DNA of 64,000 nucleotides from Nitratireductor indicus C115 (GTDB lineage Bacteria; Pseudomonadota; Alphaproteobacteria; Rhizobiales; Rhizobiaceae): NCBI RefSeq assembly GCF_000300515.1, contig NZ_AMSI01000006.1, forward strand, positions 124,001 to 188,000, read 5' to 3'. Positions 1-8,781 of this stretch are shown here, piece after piece. How positions within the stretch are numbered: the stretch's first letter is position 1; each line of letters starts with the position of its first letter. Both the position numbers and the translations under genes were made by a program. The notes beneath the pieces were generated by a model. That model searched no databases and was not told the origin of the DNA. It worked only from the letters and a program-made list of their open reading frames with translations.

Positions 1-859
1 GCGTGGCGATGGCCGCTTCTTCCAGATCGTCATAACCCGTAACGGATATATCGACGCCGGGAACAAGCCCCGCCCGGGCAATGCCGTTCATGAGGCCAAT
101 TGCCACCAGATCGTTCCAGCACACGGCAGCCGTGGGCTTATCCTGCAGCGCAAGGAAAGCGCCCGCGACCTCAAAGCCCGCCTGCTTGGTCCGGGGGCCT
201 GGAAAACGCCAGTGCGGGCGGATTTCGAGCCCTGCCTTCTCCATCGCGTTGACATAGCCCTGATAGCGGTCGCGACCCGTCGAGGTCTGGTCCGTGCCGC
301 CCACCATGGCGATGCGCGTGTGGCCGAGCGAAATCAGATGATTGGTGGAAAGCGAGGTTCCATAGGCGTCGTCTCCGCGGAAAACCGGGACTTTCGCCCC
401 TTCAACGGAGCGCGCGATCAAGACAACGGGAAGGCCGTTGTCCTCGATCAGGCGAATATCCTGAGCCGGCGTACCAATGGCCGGCGACATGATCACTCCA
501 TCGGCTCCAAGCTGGAGCAGAGTATCGATGAAGGTGCGTTGCTTCTCGAGCTGGTCGTAATGGTTCGATAGAAGAAAGGTCTGTCGCGATCGGTCGAGCT
601 CGCTCTCGATGGAGCGCAGGATTTCGGCGAAGAACGGGTTCATGATGTCGTGCACCACCACACCCACAATACCCGAGCGCGACGTGCGCAGGCTCGCCGC
701 GCGCCGGTTGTAGATATAGCCGATCTCGCGCGCATATTCCTTGATACGCTCGCGCGTCGCATCCGCCACGAGCGGACTGTCCCGCAACGCAAGAGATACG
801 GTCGCCGTGGACACGCCAAGCGCTTCGGCTATGGTCGAAAGCTTGATCTTCTGCGCCAG
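1..859 (-). CDS. LacI-family transcriptional regulator (3' end cut by window edge)
   Basis: The minus-strand frame encodes a LacI-type N-terminal helix-turn-helix (KLSTIAEALGVSTATVSLAL), a hinge, and then a periplasmic-binding-protein-like effector domain with GVVVHDIMNPFF and TGYDDLEEAAIA near the left edge. It would be a sugar-responsive DNA-binding repressor; the target is not visible. The start is unusual. An in-frame TGA lies just upstream, and no ATG, GTG or TTG occurs before the helix-turn-helix. A CTG at 857-859 has a good purine-rich ribosome site (GGGGGAG, about 9 bases upstream), so I place the start there. The C-terminus lies beyond position 1. Confidence 0.85.
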   Translation of the reverse strand, partial: MAQKIKLSTIAEALGVSTATVSLALRDSPLVADATRERIKEYAREIGYIYNRRAASLRTSRSGIVGVVVHDIMNPFFAEILRSIESELDRSRQTFLLSNHYDQLEKQRTFIDTLLQLGADGVIMSPAIGTPAQDIRLIEDNGLPVVLIARSVEGAKVPVFRGDDAYGTSLSTNHLISLGHTRIAMVGGTDQTSTGRDRYQGYVNAMEKAGLEIRPHWRFPGPRTKQAGFEVAGAFLALQDKPTAAVCWNDLVAIGLMNGIARAGLVPGVDISVTGYDDLEEAAIAT

Positions 860-952
860 ACCCGCAACTCCCCCTCATCACCAACGCCATATGGCGCACT
901 TACCGGTATCCGGCAAAACCGCGCCATGCGTCAAGCCATCTAACGCATCGAC

Positions 953-976
953 GCGAAAACCGTAAACGCTTTTCGC
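953..976. promoter_or_regulatory. Inverted repeat upstream of the LacI-type gene, possible operator
   Basis: Arms GCGAAAA (953-959) and TTTTCGC (970-976) are perfectly complementary across 10 bases. The centre reads GTAAACGCTTTTC, which resembles the AAACG/CGTTT half-sites bound by LacI/GalR proteins. It lies about 95 bases upstream of the LacI-type start, so autoregulation is plausible. This is inference from pattern only. Confidence 0.35.
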
Positions 977-1007
977 ACCCGATGGCCATATCGGGAAAAC
1001 GCGATAG

Positions 1008-1042
1008 ATTCCGGCTGGCGTCGAAAATCGGCCAGCCGGAAT
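1008..1042. terminator. Strong stem-loop in the 860-1165 intergenic region
   Basis: Arms ATTCCGGCTGGC (1008-1019) and GCCAGCCGGAAT (1031-1042) are perfectly complementary over 12 bases with an 11-base loop. No clear T-run follows on either strand. It sits about 120 bases past the MarR stop on the minus strand and is probably the transcription end of that gene, or an RNA-level element. The rest of the 306-base gap shows only the inverted repeat at 953-976 and no convincing gene. Confidence 0.5.
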
Positions 1043-1165
1043 AATCTTCCGTTTTCAGACTTTTGCTGGGTTTGAGAGCTCAGATTGAAGCGATGCCGAA
1101 GCACCGCAGAAGATCGGCAAGGCATAAGCCCTGCAAGCGGGCTCGCAACCGGAAAGGGGGCCGGT

Positions 1166-1639
1166 TCACGCGTCCTCGGTCATGTCCTCATCTTCCTCTT
1201 CGGTGACAGGCACCCCTGAGAGATTCGCTTCGACCTTGTTGAGAAGCTGGGTGAGAAGCTTCTGATCCTTCTTGTCGAACCCCTTGAGCGCAAGCTTTTC
1301 GGTTTTGCGCACGGATTTCTCGATGGATCGTATCACCTGTTCGCCCTCATTCGTGAGGAAGACGTAAGCACGCCTCCCGTCATCCTCTGAAAAGCGCTTC
1401 TCAAGGAACCCCTGACTGGTCAGGCGATTGATCGTCTTTGTTACCGTGGGCGGACGAACGCCCAGCAGGTTCGCGAGCTGGCTCGGGGTCTGCCCGTTTT
1501 CCGAGGCAAGTGCCAGCATGATCTTGTCCTGGCCGGCATATAAGCCGTGTGCCAGGAGCCGCTCGGCCAGAGCGGTACGTGAAAGCCTAGCGGCCGACTG
1601 GATCAAACCGATCGTCGCGCCCCTGACAGCCTTGGCCAT
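1166..1639 (-). CDS. MarR-family transcriptional regulator
   Basis: The 157-aa protein has a central winged helix-turn-helix. TPSQLANLLGVRPPTVTKTI is the recognition region, and a basic wing DGRRAYVFLT follows. It has flanking helices for dimerisation and an acidic tail (EEEDEDMTEDA). MarR proteins are dimeric repressors that leave DNA when they bind small ligands. The start is an ATG with a GGGGAG ribosome site. It is divergent from the creatininase-family gene. A perfect inverted repeat between the two genes (1738-1757) is a natural binding site, so it probably controls itself and the neighbour. The ligand is unknown. Confidence 0.85.
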   Translation of the reverse strand: MAKAVRGATIGLIQSAARLSRTALAERLLAHGLYAGQDKIMLALASENGQTPSQLANLLGVRPPTVTKTINRLTSQGFLEKRFSEDDGRRAYVFLTNEGEQVIRSIEKSVRKTEKLALKGFDKKDQKLLTQLLNKVEANLSGVPVTEEEDEDMTEDA

Positions 1640-1737
1640 TCAAAACTCCCCTTTCGATATTCCTAACGAAATCAAAACACGTCCCTGATGAATCAAAATA
1701 ATCACGATGCATGGCTTTGCAACTTAAGATTGACATT

Positions 1738-1757
1738 GCCTAATCACCTCATTAGGC
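1738..1757. promoter_or_regulatory. Perfect 7-bp inverted repeat, likely MarR operator
   Basis: GCCTAAT (1738-1744) and ATTAGGC (1751-1757) form a perfect dyad with a 6-base spacer, directly after a TTGACA hexamer at 1730-1735. A further TTAGGC half-site follows at 1764-1769. The position between the divergent MarR and creatininase-family genes, overlapping a -35-like element, fits repression by the MarR protein. Confidence 0.55.
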
Positions 1758-1819
1758 GTTACTTAGGCATAATTGTGTTTCCCTCGGGGAAGCGTTTTCA
1801 CCTTTGTGCGCCACGAGAA

Positions 1820-2581
1820 ATGCCCTTTTCATCGAAAACGATCTCCATTTTGCCGCTCGGCGCCACCGAGCAGCACGGCCCTCACCTGCCTCCCGAGACC
1901 GACTGGATCATCGCGGAAGCCTTTGCGCGCAAGGCTATAGAGACTGCACCGGAGTACCTTCACGTGCATCTTTTGCCGGTTGAGAAAACCGGCTACTCCA
2001 TCGAGCATGAGGACACCGCAGGTACCCGTACGCTGACATTCGACGAGGCCGTACGCCGCTGGATCGGCATTGGCGAAAGCCAATACAAAGCCGGCATTCA
2101 CAAATTCGTGCTCCTCAATGCCCATGGCGGCAATTCGCCTCTGATGACGATAGTTGCCACTGAATTGCGCGCCCGATTTCCCATGCTTGCCGTAGCAACG
2201 AGCTGGACTCGCTTCGGCTATCCCGCAGACCTCGTTTCCGAGGAAGAGCGGGCGCTCGGCATTCATGGCGGCTTCATCGAAACCTCGGTGATGCTTGCGC
2301 TGAGGCCCGATCTCGTGCGGATGGACAAGGCTCGCGATTTCGCTTCCGAGCAAGTCCGTTTCCGCCGCGACTTCACCCATCTGCGCGCCTACGGCCCACA
2401 CGCCTTCGGCTGGATGATGCGCGATCTTTCCCCCGATGGGGTCACGGGAAACGCAGCGGCAGCAAGTGCGCAAGCCGGCCATCGCATCCTCGACAATGCG
2501 GTCCGGGGCTTCGTCGAGCTTCTTGAGGATGTCGATCGTTTCGACCTCTCTCATTTTGAAAGCCGGCGCGTGCAATCGTAA
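1820..2581 (+). CDS. Creatininase-family amidohydrolase
   Basis: Metal-dependent hydrolases of this family open cyclic amides or cleave peptide-like bonds; the substrate here cannot be told. The family signature is clear: LPLGATEQHGPHLP near the N-terminus (metal-binding Glu and His), then NAHGGN and HGGFIETS with further ligands. I place the start at the ATG at 1820 (253 aa). The frame is open back to 1688, but that extra 44-residue stretch overlaps the operator region and does not resemble the family. The protein is slightly short at the N-terminus compared with typical creatininases. It is followed within 50 bases by a CobW-type gene, so the two may be co-transcribed. Confidence 0.8.
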   Translation: MPFSSKTISILPLGATEQHGPHLPPETDWIIAEAFARKAIETAPEYLHVHLLPVEKTGYSIEHEDTAGTRTLTFDEAVRRWIGIGESQYKAGIHKFVLLNAHGGNSPLMTIVATELRARFPMLAVATSWTRFGYPADLVSEEERALGIHGGFIETSVMLALRPDLVRMDKARDFASEQVRFRRDFTHLRAYGPHAFGWMMRDLSPDGVTGNAAAASAQAGHRILDNAVRGFVELLEDVDRFDLSHFESRRVQS

Positions 2582-2629
2582 TGGAGCCGTCCTATATGGA
2601 GGGCAACCAATCGAGCTTTGCGAGAAATC

Positions 2630-3721
2630 ATGTCCGACGCGCAGACCACAACCTCCGCTGAAACAACGCAGATTCCGGTAACGGTGCTCACCGGCTATCT
2701 TGGCTCCGGCAAGACGACGCTTCTCAACCGCATTCTCACCGAAGACCACGGCAAGCGCTATGCGGTCATCGTCAACGAATTCGGTGAGATCGGCATCGAC
2801 AACGACCTGATCGTGGAATCCGACGAGGAAATCTACGAAATGAACAATGGCTGCATCTGCTGCACCGTGCGCGGCGACCTCGTCCGCGTGGTGGAGGGCC
2901 TGATGCGCCGCCCCGGCCGCTTCGACGCAATTGTTGTCGAAACCACCGGCCTTGCCGATCCGGCTCCTGTCGCTCAGACCTTCTTCATGGATGACGACGT
3001 CCGCGCCAAGACGAAGCTCGATGCCGTGGTGGCCCTGGTGGATGCCAAGCATCTGCCCCTGCGTCTCAAGGATTCCAACGAAGCCGAGGATCAGATCGCC
3101 TTTGCCGATGTGGTGATCGTCAACAAGACGGATCTCGTCACACCCGATGAACTTGCAGCGGTGGAATCCACCATTCGCGCCATCAATCCGACCGCGCGCA
3201 TCCTGCGCGCCGAACGCGCCGGCGTTTCCCTGAGTGACGTGCTCGACCGTGGTGCCTTCGACCTGAAGCGCGTGCTCGACAACGATCCGCACTTCCTGGA
3301 CCACGATGATCCGGACCATGTCTGCGGTCCGGACTGCGACCACGATCACCATCATCATCACCACGATCACGATCATGACCATCACCACCACCATCATCAT
3401 CATGGTGAAGTGTCTCCAATTCATGACGTTCAGGTGCAGTCCATTTCACTTCGGGCCGGAGAAATGGATCCGAAGAAGTTTTTCCCTTGGATCGAGAAGA
3501 CCACACAGATGGACGGCCCGAGCATTTTGCGCCTCAAGGGCATCATCGCGTTCCGGGACGATCCCGACCGTTTCGTAGTACAGGGCGTGCACATGATCAT
3601 CGAGGGCGACCACCAGCGCCCCTGGCGTGAGGATGAAAAACGTGAGACGCGCCTTGTCTTCATTGGCCGCGATCTGGACGCCGAGCGCCTGACCCGCACC
3701 TTCGAAGCCTGTCAGGCTTGA
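2630..3721 (+). CDS. CobW/ZNG1-type G3E-family GTPase, metallochaperone-like, with His-rich loop
   Basis: The 363-aa protein has a Walker A motif GYLGSGKTT at residues 22-30, the COG0523 metal site NNGCICC (Cys75, Cys77, Cys78), the base-recognition motif NKTD at about 165-168, and a CobW C-terminal domain. Residues 224-258 are an Asp/His stretch with runs of six and eight histidines, typical of zinc-handling members. Family proteins use GTP hydrolysis to deliver metal, often zinc, to client enzymes. A zinc role is inference, since no Zur site was seen upstream. The start is the internal ATG of MSDAQ; a second ATG four codons upstream is possible. The WD40 gene follows 84 bases downstream, a common pairing in alphaproteobacteria. 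Confidence 0.88.
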   Translation: MSDAQTTTSAETTQIPVTVLTGYLGSGKTTLLNRILTEDHGKRYAVIVNEFGEIGIDNDLIVESDEEIYEMNNGCICCTVRGDLVRVVEGLMRRPGRFDAIVVETTGLADPAPVAQTFFMDDDVRAKTKLDAVVALVDAKHLPLRLKDSNEAEDQIAFADVVIVNKTDLVTPDELAAVESTIRAINPTARILRAERAGVSLSDVLDRGAFDLKRVLDNDPHFLDHDDPDHVCGPDCDHDHHHHHHDHDHDHHHHHHHHGEVSPIHDVQVQSISLRAGEMDPKKFFPWIEKTTQMDGPSILRLKGIIAFRDDPDRFVVQGVHMIIEGDHQRPWREDEKRETRLVFIGRDLDAERLTRTFEACQA

Positions 3722-3805
3722 TGGCAGCATCCCAAGCGCCCTCGTGGTCCGGCAAACTCACAATGATAAAACACCGCCAGACTAAAACTGCAGGATCTCT
3801 TTAAA

Positions 3806-4780
3806 ATGCCCACCGTCGCACCGCTGGACCTCGACGCTCACGTCATCGCCGTCGCCTGGCTGGATGACCTGGCGCATTTCGCGCTCGCCGACGGCGTCGT
3901 GCACAAGCTCCATGACGGCCATAAATGGAGCGAACTCCATGACGGGCTTCTGTGCGCGTGCCCTGACCTGGACGCCGCAAGCTTGCTCACTGGCGGTGAA
4001 GACGGTCGCGTCATGCGCCTTCTGGCGAATGGCGAAAGCACGGAACTGGCCACGATCGGTCGCAAATGGGTCACAAGCATCGCCGCCGGGCCGCAAGGAT
4101 CTGTTGGTTTTGCCTCCGGCCGCAACGCCTATGTCCGTTTCTCAGACGGCAGGCAGCGTGAATTCCAGCATGCACGTGCAGCCGAAGGGCTAGCCTTCGC
4201 GCCGAAGGGAATGCGGCTCGCCGTTGCGCGCTACAACGGCGCGACGCTTCATTTTCCAGCGACAGAAGGCAAGCCAACCGAGCTGGAATGGGCCGGTGCC
4301 CACACTGGCGCGACCTTCTCCCCCGATGGCAGGTTCCTTGTCACAGCCATGCAGGAAAACGCACTCCATGGCTGGCGCCTCCCCGACGGCAAGCACATGC
4401 GCATGGCCGGCTACCCCGCCAAGATCAAGAGCTGGTCCTGGAGCGCAAAAGGCCGCTGGCTGGCCACATCCGGCGCACCGGCGGCCATTGTCTGGCCCTT
4501 CCAGGCGAAAGACGGCCCCATGGGCAAGGCCCCACTCGAACTCGGCACGCGCGGCGACACGATGGTGACCAATGTCGCCTGCCACCCTGCTGAAGAAATC
4601 GCGGCAATCGGTTATGCCGATGGCATGATCCTCGCCGTGCGCTTTGCCGACCAGAAAGAGGTCCTGTTGCGCCGCGCCGGCAAGGGCGCGATCACGGCCA
4701 TGGCCTGGGATCGCGACGGCCGCCGCCTCGCCTTCGGCTCCGAGACCGGAGAAAGCGGCATCGTCGATATCGCCGGTTGA
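3806..4780 (+). CDS. WD40-repeat protein
   Basis: The 324-aa protein is made of degenerate beta-propeller repeats. Examples are LLTGGEDGRVMRLLANGE, GATFSPDGRFLVTAMQE, WSWSAKGRWLATSGA, IAAIGYADGMILAVRF and MAWDRDGRRLAFGSETGES. There is no signal peptide, so it is probably cytoplasmic. Such proteins are scaffolds. This one is regularly found after a CobW-type GTPase, which suggests a shared metal-related process, but no biochemical role is known to me. It ends 30 bases before the convergent glycerate kinase gene. Confidence 0.75.
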   Translation: MPTVAPLDLDAHVIAVAWLDDLAHFALADGVVHKLHDGHKWSELHDGLLCACPDLDAASLLTGGEDGRVMRLLANGESTELATIGRKWVTSIAAGPQGSVGFASGRNAYVRFSDGRQREFQHARAAEGLAFAPKGMRLAVARYNGATLHFPATEGKPTELEWAGAHTGATFSPDGRFLVTAMQENALHGWRLPDGKHMRMAGYPAKIKSWSWSAKGRWLATSGAPAAIVWPFQAKDGPMGKAPLELGTRGDTMVTNVACHPAEEIAAIGYADGMILAVRFADQKEVLLRRAGKGAITAMAWDRDGRRLAFGSETGESGIVDIAG

Positions 4781-4809
4781 TATCTGCGAGCCCCGAACTG
4801 TCCTGAAGA

Positions 4810-6093
4810 CTACCGCACCAGGATCGCGCGCAGGTCGTTGACATTGGTGCCGGTCGGCCCCGGCACGAAAAGATCGTTCAAGGCCTCGAACGCCCCCCAC
4901 GCATCATGGGCAGCCAGAAGCTCTTTGGCGTCTAGACCGGCCTCGCGCAACCGTGCGACGCTACGGTAATCGGCAAAGGCGCCTGCATTGTCCTGCGAAC
5001 CGTCGATACCGTCTGTATCGGCTGCGAAGGCTGAAATGCCCCGCACCCCCTCGATGCCGAGCGCCAGTGCGAGAAGGAACTCGCTGTTGCGCCCGCCGCG
5101 ACCACCCTTGCGATGCAACGTCACCGTGGTCTCGCCGCCCGAAAGGATTACGACCGGCTTTTGAAAAGGCCTGTTTTGCAGAGCCACCTCACGCGCGATG
5201 GCCGCGTGGACACCGCCCACCTCGCGCGCTTCTCCTTCCATGGAATCGGAAAGGATCACTGCGGGAATACCGGCATCCGACGCAACCATCGCCGCGGCCT
5301 CCAGCGAACGAGCCGCCGAGGCGATGACATGCACCGCATTGCCTGAAAAACACGCTTCATCAGGCTTGGGCGCATCCGCCTCGGGTGAAGAAAGATGTGC
5401 CATGACCGCGTCGGGAAGAGCAATTGCGTATGTGCGGATCACATCGAGTGCATCCTGCCGGGTTGCCCGGTCCGGCACGGTCGGCCCCGAGGAGACCAGC
5501 GCGGGATCGTCTCCCGGAATGTCCGAAACGATCAGCGAAACCACGCGGGCGGGATGTGCCGCGGCGGCAAGCCTGCCTCCCTTTATCGTGGAAACATGCT
5601 TGCGCACCGTGTTCATTGCCGAAATCGGCGCACCGGAGGCAAGCAGCGCCTCGTTGACAGCGATCTCATCGGCCAGCGACAAGTCTCCTGCCGGGCTCGG
5701 CAAAAGGGCTGATCCACCACCGCAAACCAGCGCAATGACGAGATCGTCCTCTGTCAGCCCTTCGACCAGACAGAGCAATCGTTCCGCCCCTCGCAGGCCT
5801 GCCGCGTCAGGCACGGGATGGGCTGCCTCGATCACCTCGATCTGCCTTGTCGCAGCGCCATATCCATATCGGGTGACGACGGCGCCTTCGAGCGGACCAT
5901 CCCAAAGCTCTTCCAGAGCCGCGGCCATCTGCGCCGCGCCCTTTCCCGCACCGACGACAATGGTACGGCCGCGCGGCCTCTCAGGCAGGAAATTCTTCAG
6001 GGTCTGGCGGGGATCGGCCGCCGCCACCGCGGCCGCAAAGAGGTTCTTGAAAAAGGTCTTTTCATCGAACTGCCCGGCCACGCGCGTTTCCAC
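4810..6093 (-). CDS. ttuD: Glycerate 2-kinase / hydroxypyruvate reductase (MOFRL family)
   Basis: The 427-aa protein has the two-domain architecture of the bacterial glycerate kinase family: an N-terminal DUF4147 region (GRTIVVGAGKGAAQMAAAL, CGGGSALLPSPAGDLS, KHVSTIKGGRLA) and a C-terminal MOFRL domain (GGETTVTLHRKGGRGGRNSE, TDGIDGSQDNAGA). It phosphorylates D-glycerate to 2-phosphoglycerate. As the last gene of the minus-strand operon after guaD and puuD, it fits the end of purine breakdown, where ureide-derived glyoxylate becomes glycerate and enters central metabolism. The start is a GTG 39 bases after the guaD stop. Symbols in this family (ttuD, gckA, garK-like) are used loosely. Confidence 0.85.
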   Translation of the reverse strand: METRVAGQFDEKTFFKNLFAAAVAAADPRQTLKNFLPERPRGRTIVVGAGKGAAQMAAALEELWDGPLEGAVVTRYGYGAATRQIEVIEAAHPVPDAAGLRGAERLLCLVEGLTEDDLVIALVCGGGSALLPSPAGDLSLADEIAVNEALLASGAPISAMNTVRKHVSTIKGGRLAAAAHPARVVSLIVSDIPGDDPALVSSGPTVPDRATRQDALDVIRTYAIALPDAVMAHLSSPEADAPKPDEACFSGNAVHVIASAARSLEAAAMVASDAGIPAVILSDSMEGEAREVGGVHAAIAREVALQNRPFQKPVVILSGGETTVTLHRKGGRGGRNSEFLLALALGIEGVRGISAFAADTDGIDGSQDNAGAFADYRSVARLREAGLDAKELLAAHDAWGAFEALNDLFVPGPTGTNVNDLRAILVR

Positions 6094-6132
6094 CTCTTGA
6101 TGTTCTCTTCAACGACGCAAGAGCAGCCCGCC

Positions 6133-7440
6133 TTAGAGAGCGCTCTTCACCGCCTCGCCCGCGACATAGGTCTCCACGACAGCACGGTCGTCGCCCAGCG
6201 TCTGTAGCACGAAAAGCTCTTCCGCGAGACTGTCCGCCCGTTCCATACGCAGAGCCATGACCGGCGTCGCCCGCGCATTCAGCACGACGAGATCGGCATC
6301 CGTTCCTTCTTCCAGCGTACCGACCCGTTCGGCAAGGGAAAGCGCCTGTGCGTTGCCCCGCGTTATCTGCCAGAACGAGGCTAGCGGGTTGAGCTTCTCG
6401 CCGTTCAGCGCGATCACCTTGTAGCCCTCGTCCATGGTGCGCAGCATGGAATAGCTTGTGCCGCCACCCACATCCGTTGCGCTGGCGATCCTGAGAGGCT
6501 TCGCCCTCCCGCGATAGCGCTGATAGTCGAACAGGCCAGACCCAAGAAAGAGATTGGAAGTCGGGCAGAACACGGCAACCGAGCCGCTGTCCGAGAGTAC
6601 GTCTGCTTCGCGCTCGCTGAGATGAATGCAGTGGCCGAAGAGGGCTTTGGGGCCAAGCAGCCCGTAATGCTCGTAGATGCCGGTATAATCCGGCGCATCG
6701 GGATAAAGCGTCTGTGTGAACGCGATCTCGGCATGGTTTTCCGAAAGATGCGTCTGCATATGCAGGTCCGGAAAGGCCCGCATCAGCGCTCCCGCCATCT
6801 CCATCTGCTCGGGCGTGGAGGTGATGGCGAAACGCGGCGTGACGGCATAATTCAGCCGCCCTCTGCCGTGCCATTCCTCGATCAGCGCGAAACTGTCGTC
6901 ATAGGAGGATTGCGGCGTGTCGGTCAGACCATCCGGCGCATTGCGGTCCATCATCACCTTGCCGGCGACGACGCACATGTTGCGTGCATGGGCTTCGGCG
7001 AAAAAGGCTTCCGCACTCGTCTTGTGCACCGAGCAATAGGCCGCGACCGTGGTGGTGCCGTTGCGCAGAAGCTCATCGAGAAACAGCCGCGCCACACGTC
7101 GGCCATGTTGCAGGTCGTCGAAACGCAACTCTTCGGGGAAGGTGTAATTGTTCAGCCAGTCGAGCAGCTCCGCGCCGTAGCTGGCGATCACCTGCATCTG
7201 CGGAAAATGTGCATGGGCATCGATGAACCCCGGCAGGATCAGATGCGGCCGATGGTCGATGACGAGATGCTCCGGCCCCGCCTTCGCCGCGACATCCTCA
7301 TAATCGCCGCACGCGGCGATGATCCCGCCGCGCACCAGGACCGCGCCATCCTCCTCATAGCTATAGGAAGCATGGTCATCCATGCCCTGAGGTTCGGCAT
7401 GGAATGTCAGGACACGGCCACGGATAAGCGTTTCAGACAT
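6133..7440 (-). CDS. guaD: Guanine deaminase
   Basis: The 435-aa amidohydrolase converts guanine to xanthine in the cytoplasm. Visible family marks are the zinc-binding LPGFIDAHAHFPQ (His76, His78), the substrate-side segment PRFAITST, THLSENHAEI, GHCIHLSE, and ATDVGGGTSYSML carrying the catalytic Asp. The length matches bacterial GuaD of the amidohydrolase superfamily. It starts 3 bases after the puuD stop, so the two are co-transcribed. Xanthine then goes to the Xdh enzyme encoded 7 kb away. Confidence 0.93.
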   Translation of the reverse strand: MSETLIRGRVLTFHAEPQGMDDHASYSYEEDGAVLVRGGIIAACGDYEDVAAKAGPEHLVIDHRPHLILPGFIDAHAHFPQMQVIASYGAELLDWLNNYTFPEELRFDDLQHGRRVARLFLDELLRNGTTTVAAYCSVHKTSAEAFFAEAHARNMCVVAGKVMMDRNAPDGLTDTPQSSYDDSFALIEEWHGRGRLNYAVTPRFAITSTPEQMEMAGALMRAFPDLHMQTHLSENHAEIAFTQTLYPDAPDYTGIYEHYGLLGPKALFGHCIHLSEREADVLSDSGSVAVFCPTSNLFLGSGLFDYQRYRGRAKPLRIASATDVGGGTSYSMLRTMDEGYKVIALNGEKLNPLASFWQITRGNAQALSLAERVGTLEEGTDADLVVLNARATPVMALRMERADSLAEELFVLQTLGDDRAVVETYVAGEAVKSAL

Positions 7441-7443
7441 TGT

Positions 7444-8658
7444 TCAGCGGGCTTCCTCGAACCAGGTGACGATCAGGCGCCGTTCGTCTTCGGTGATACC
7501 CGACACGTTGCCGGGCGGCATGGCATGGCTGCGCCCCGCCTGCAGATAGATTTCCCGGGCATGTTCGGCAATGCCCGCATCCGTATCGAGCTTCACATTC
7601 TTCGGCGCGATATGAATGCCGTCATAGCCGGGTTCGGCAGCGTGGCACATGGAGCAGCGCCCGAGCACCGTATCGCGCACGGCAGGAAAATGCGTGGACG
7701 CCACGAAAACCTCGCCGGCGGCCGAAAGCTTTTCCTCGCCGGTCAGAACCTTGGGCACGGTCGACAGCCACATGATGAGGATGAAAAGCACGCCCGCCAG
7801 CCCCCAGGTCCAGTGCGGATTGCCTTTCCGCGCATGCACCGTGTTGAAATAATGCCGGATCAGCACGCCAATGATGAAGATGATCGAGGCAATCACCCAG
7901 TTGAACTGCGTCGCGAAGGCCAGCGGATAGTGGTTCGACAGCATGAGGAAAACCACTGGCAAGGTCAGGTAATTGTTGTGGAGCGAGCGCTGCTTGGCCT
8001 GCAGCCCGAGCTTCGGCTCGGGCTTGCGCCCCGCCTTCAGGTCGGCCACCACGATCTTCTGGTTGGGGATGATGATGAGAAACACATTCGCCGTCATGAT
8101 GGTGGCGGTAAAGGCGCCCAGATGCAGGAAGGCCGCCCGCCCCGTGAAAAGCTGCGTATACCCCCAGGCCATGGCGACGAGAATGCCGTAAAGAACCAGC
8201 ATCAACGCCGTGTCGTTCTTGCCGAGCGGCGATTTGCAAAGAAGGTCGTAGAGGATCCATCCAAGCCCGATGGAGGCGAGCGAAATGAGAATGCCCACCG
8301 GTGCGGAAACATCGAGCACATTGCGGTCGACCAGATAAAGGTCAGCGCCCGCATAATAGACAACGGCGAGCAGGGCGAAGCCCGAAAGCCAGGTGGAATA
8401 GGATTCCCACTTGAACCATGTCAGATGCTCCGGCATCGAGGCCGGCGCGACCATGTATTTCTGGATGTGGTAGAAACCGCCCCCATGCACCTGCCATTCC
8501 TCGCCGCTCACCCCTTCCGGCAAGCCCGGTCGCTTGACCAGCCCAAGGTCGAGCGCGATGAAATAGAAGGACGAGCCGATCCAGGCGATGGCCGTCACCA
8601 CATGCAGCCAGCGCACGCCGAAGGACAGCCAGTCCCAAAGAACCGCATAATCGTTCAT
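7444..8658 (-). CDS. puuD: PuuD, membrane-bound cytochrome c-linked urate oxidase
   Basis: The 404-aa protein has a hydrophobic N-terminal part (about 300 residues with about eight membrane segments, starting WLSFGVRWLHVVTAIAWIGS). A C-terminal cytochrome c domain follows, with heme motif CSMCH (Cys335, Cys338, His339) and a probable axial Met in SHAMPPG. PuuD proteins oxidise urate to 5-hydroxyisourate and pass electrons to the respiratory chain instead of O2, so no H2O2 is made. No soluble uricase gene is visible in the island, so PuuD fills this step. It is the first gene of the puuD-guaD-glycerate kinase operon, divergent from a LysR regulator with a shared site in the gap. Confidence 0.92.
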   Translation of the reverse strand: MNDYAVLWDWLSFGVRWLHVVTAIAWIGSSFYFIALDLGLVKRPGLPEGVSGEEWQVHGGGFYHIQKYMVAPASMPEHLTWFKWESYSTWLSGFALLAVVYYAGADLYLVDRNVLDVSAPVGILISLASIGLGWILYDLLCKSPLGKNDTALMLVLYGILVAMAWGYTQLFTGRAAFLHLGAFTATIMTANVFLIIIPNQKIVVADLKAGRKPEPKLGLQAKQRSLHNNYLTLPVVFLMLSNHYPLAFATQFNWVIASIIFIIGVLIRHYFNTVHARKGNPHWTWGLAGVLFILIMWLSTVPKVLTGEEKLSAAGEVFVASTHFPAVRDTVLGRCSMCHAAEPGYDGIHIAPKNVKLDTDAGIAEHAREIYLQAGRSHAMPPGNVSGITEDERRLIVTWFEEAR

Positions 8659-8730
8659 GCCTGTTTCCTTATCCGTGTCGGCCCAAGGTTACGGACTCCG
8701 ACATAAACAGAAAGCGGGGATAAGCACGAT

Positions 8731-8754
8731 GACTTTCAAAATTTTCTGGAAAAT
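8731..8754. promoter_or_regulatory. LysR-type box 1 (puuD / lysR promoter region)
   Basis: The site starts GACTTTC and is built as ACTTTC-N11-GAAAAT, an imperfect dyad with the T-N11-A spacing typical of LysR regulators. It matches 21 of 24 positions with the element at 18724-18747. It lies in the 123-base gap between puuD and the LysR gene. Confidence 0.65.
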
Positions 8755-8781
8755 AATGCCCCGCTAAAACAGGGGAGCCGG

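Noticed and set aside
3339-3404. CAT/CAC repeat tract that looks like a microsatellite
   Set aside because: It is in frame and encodes the His-rich loop of the CobW-type protein, a known family trait.
1829-3424. Long minus-strand open frame opposite the creatininase and CobW genes
   Set aside because: It is antisense to two clear genes and its N-terminal Met/Val-rich part is the reverse of the His-codon run. GC-rich codon bias opens such frames.
6622-8706. 694-codon plus-strand open frame opposite guaD and puuD
   Set aside because: It mirrors two well-recognised genes, has a high Arg/His content and matches no family.
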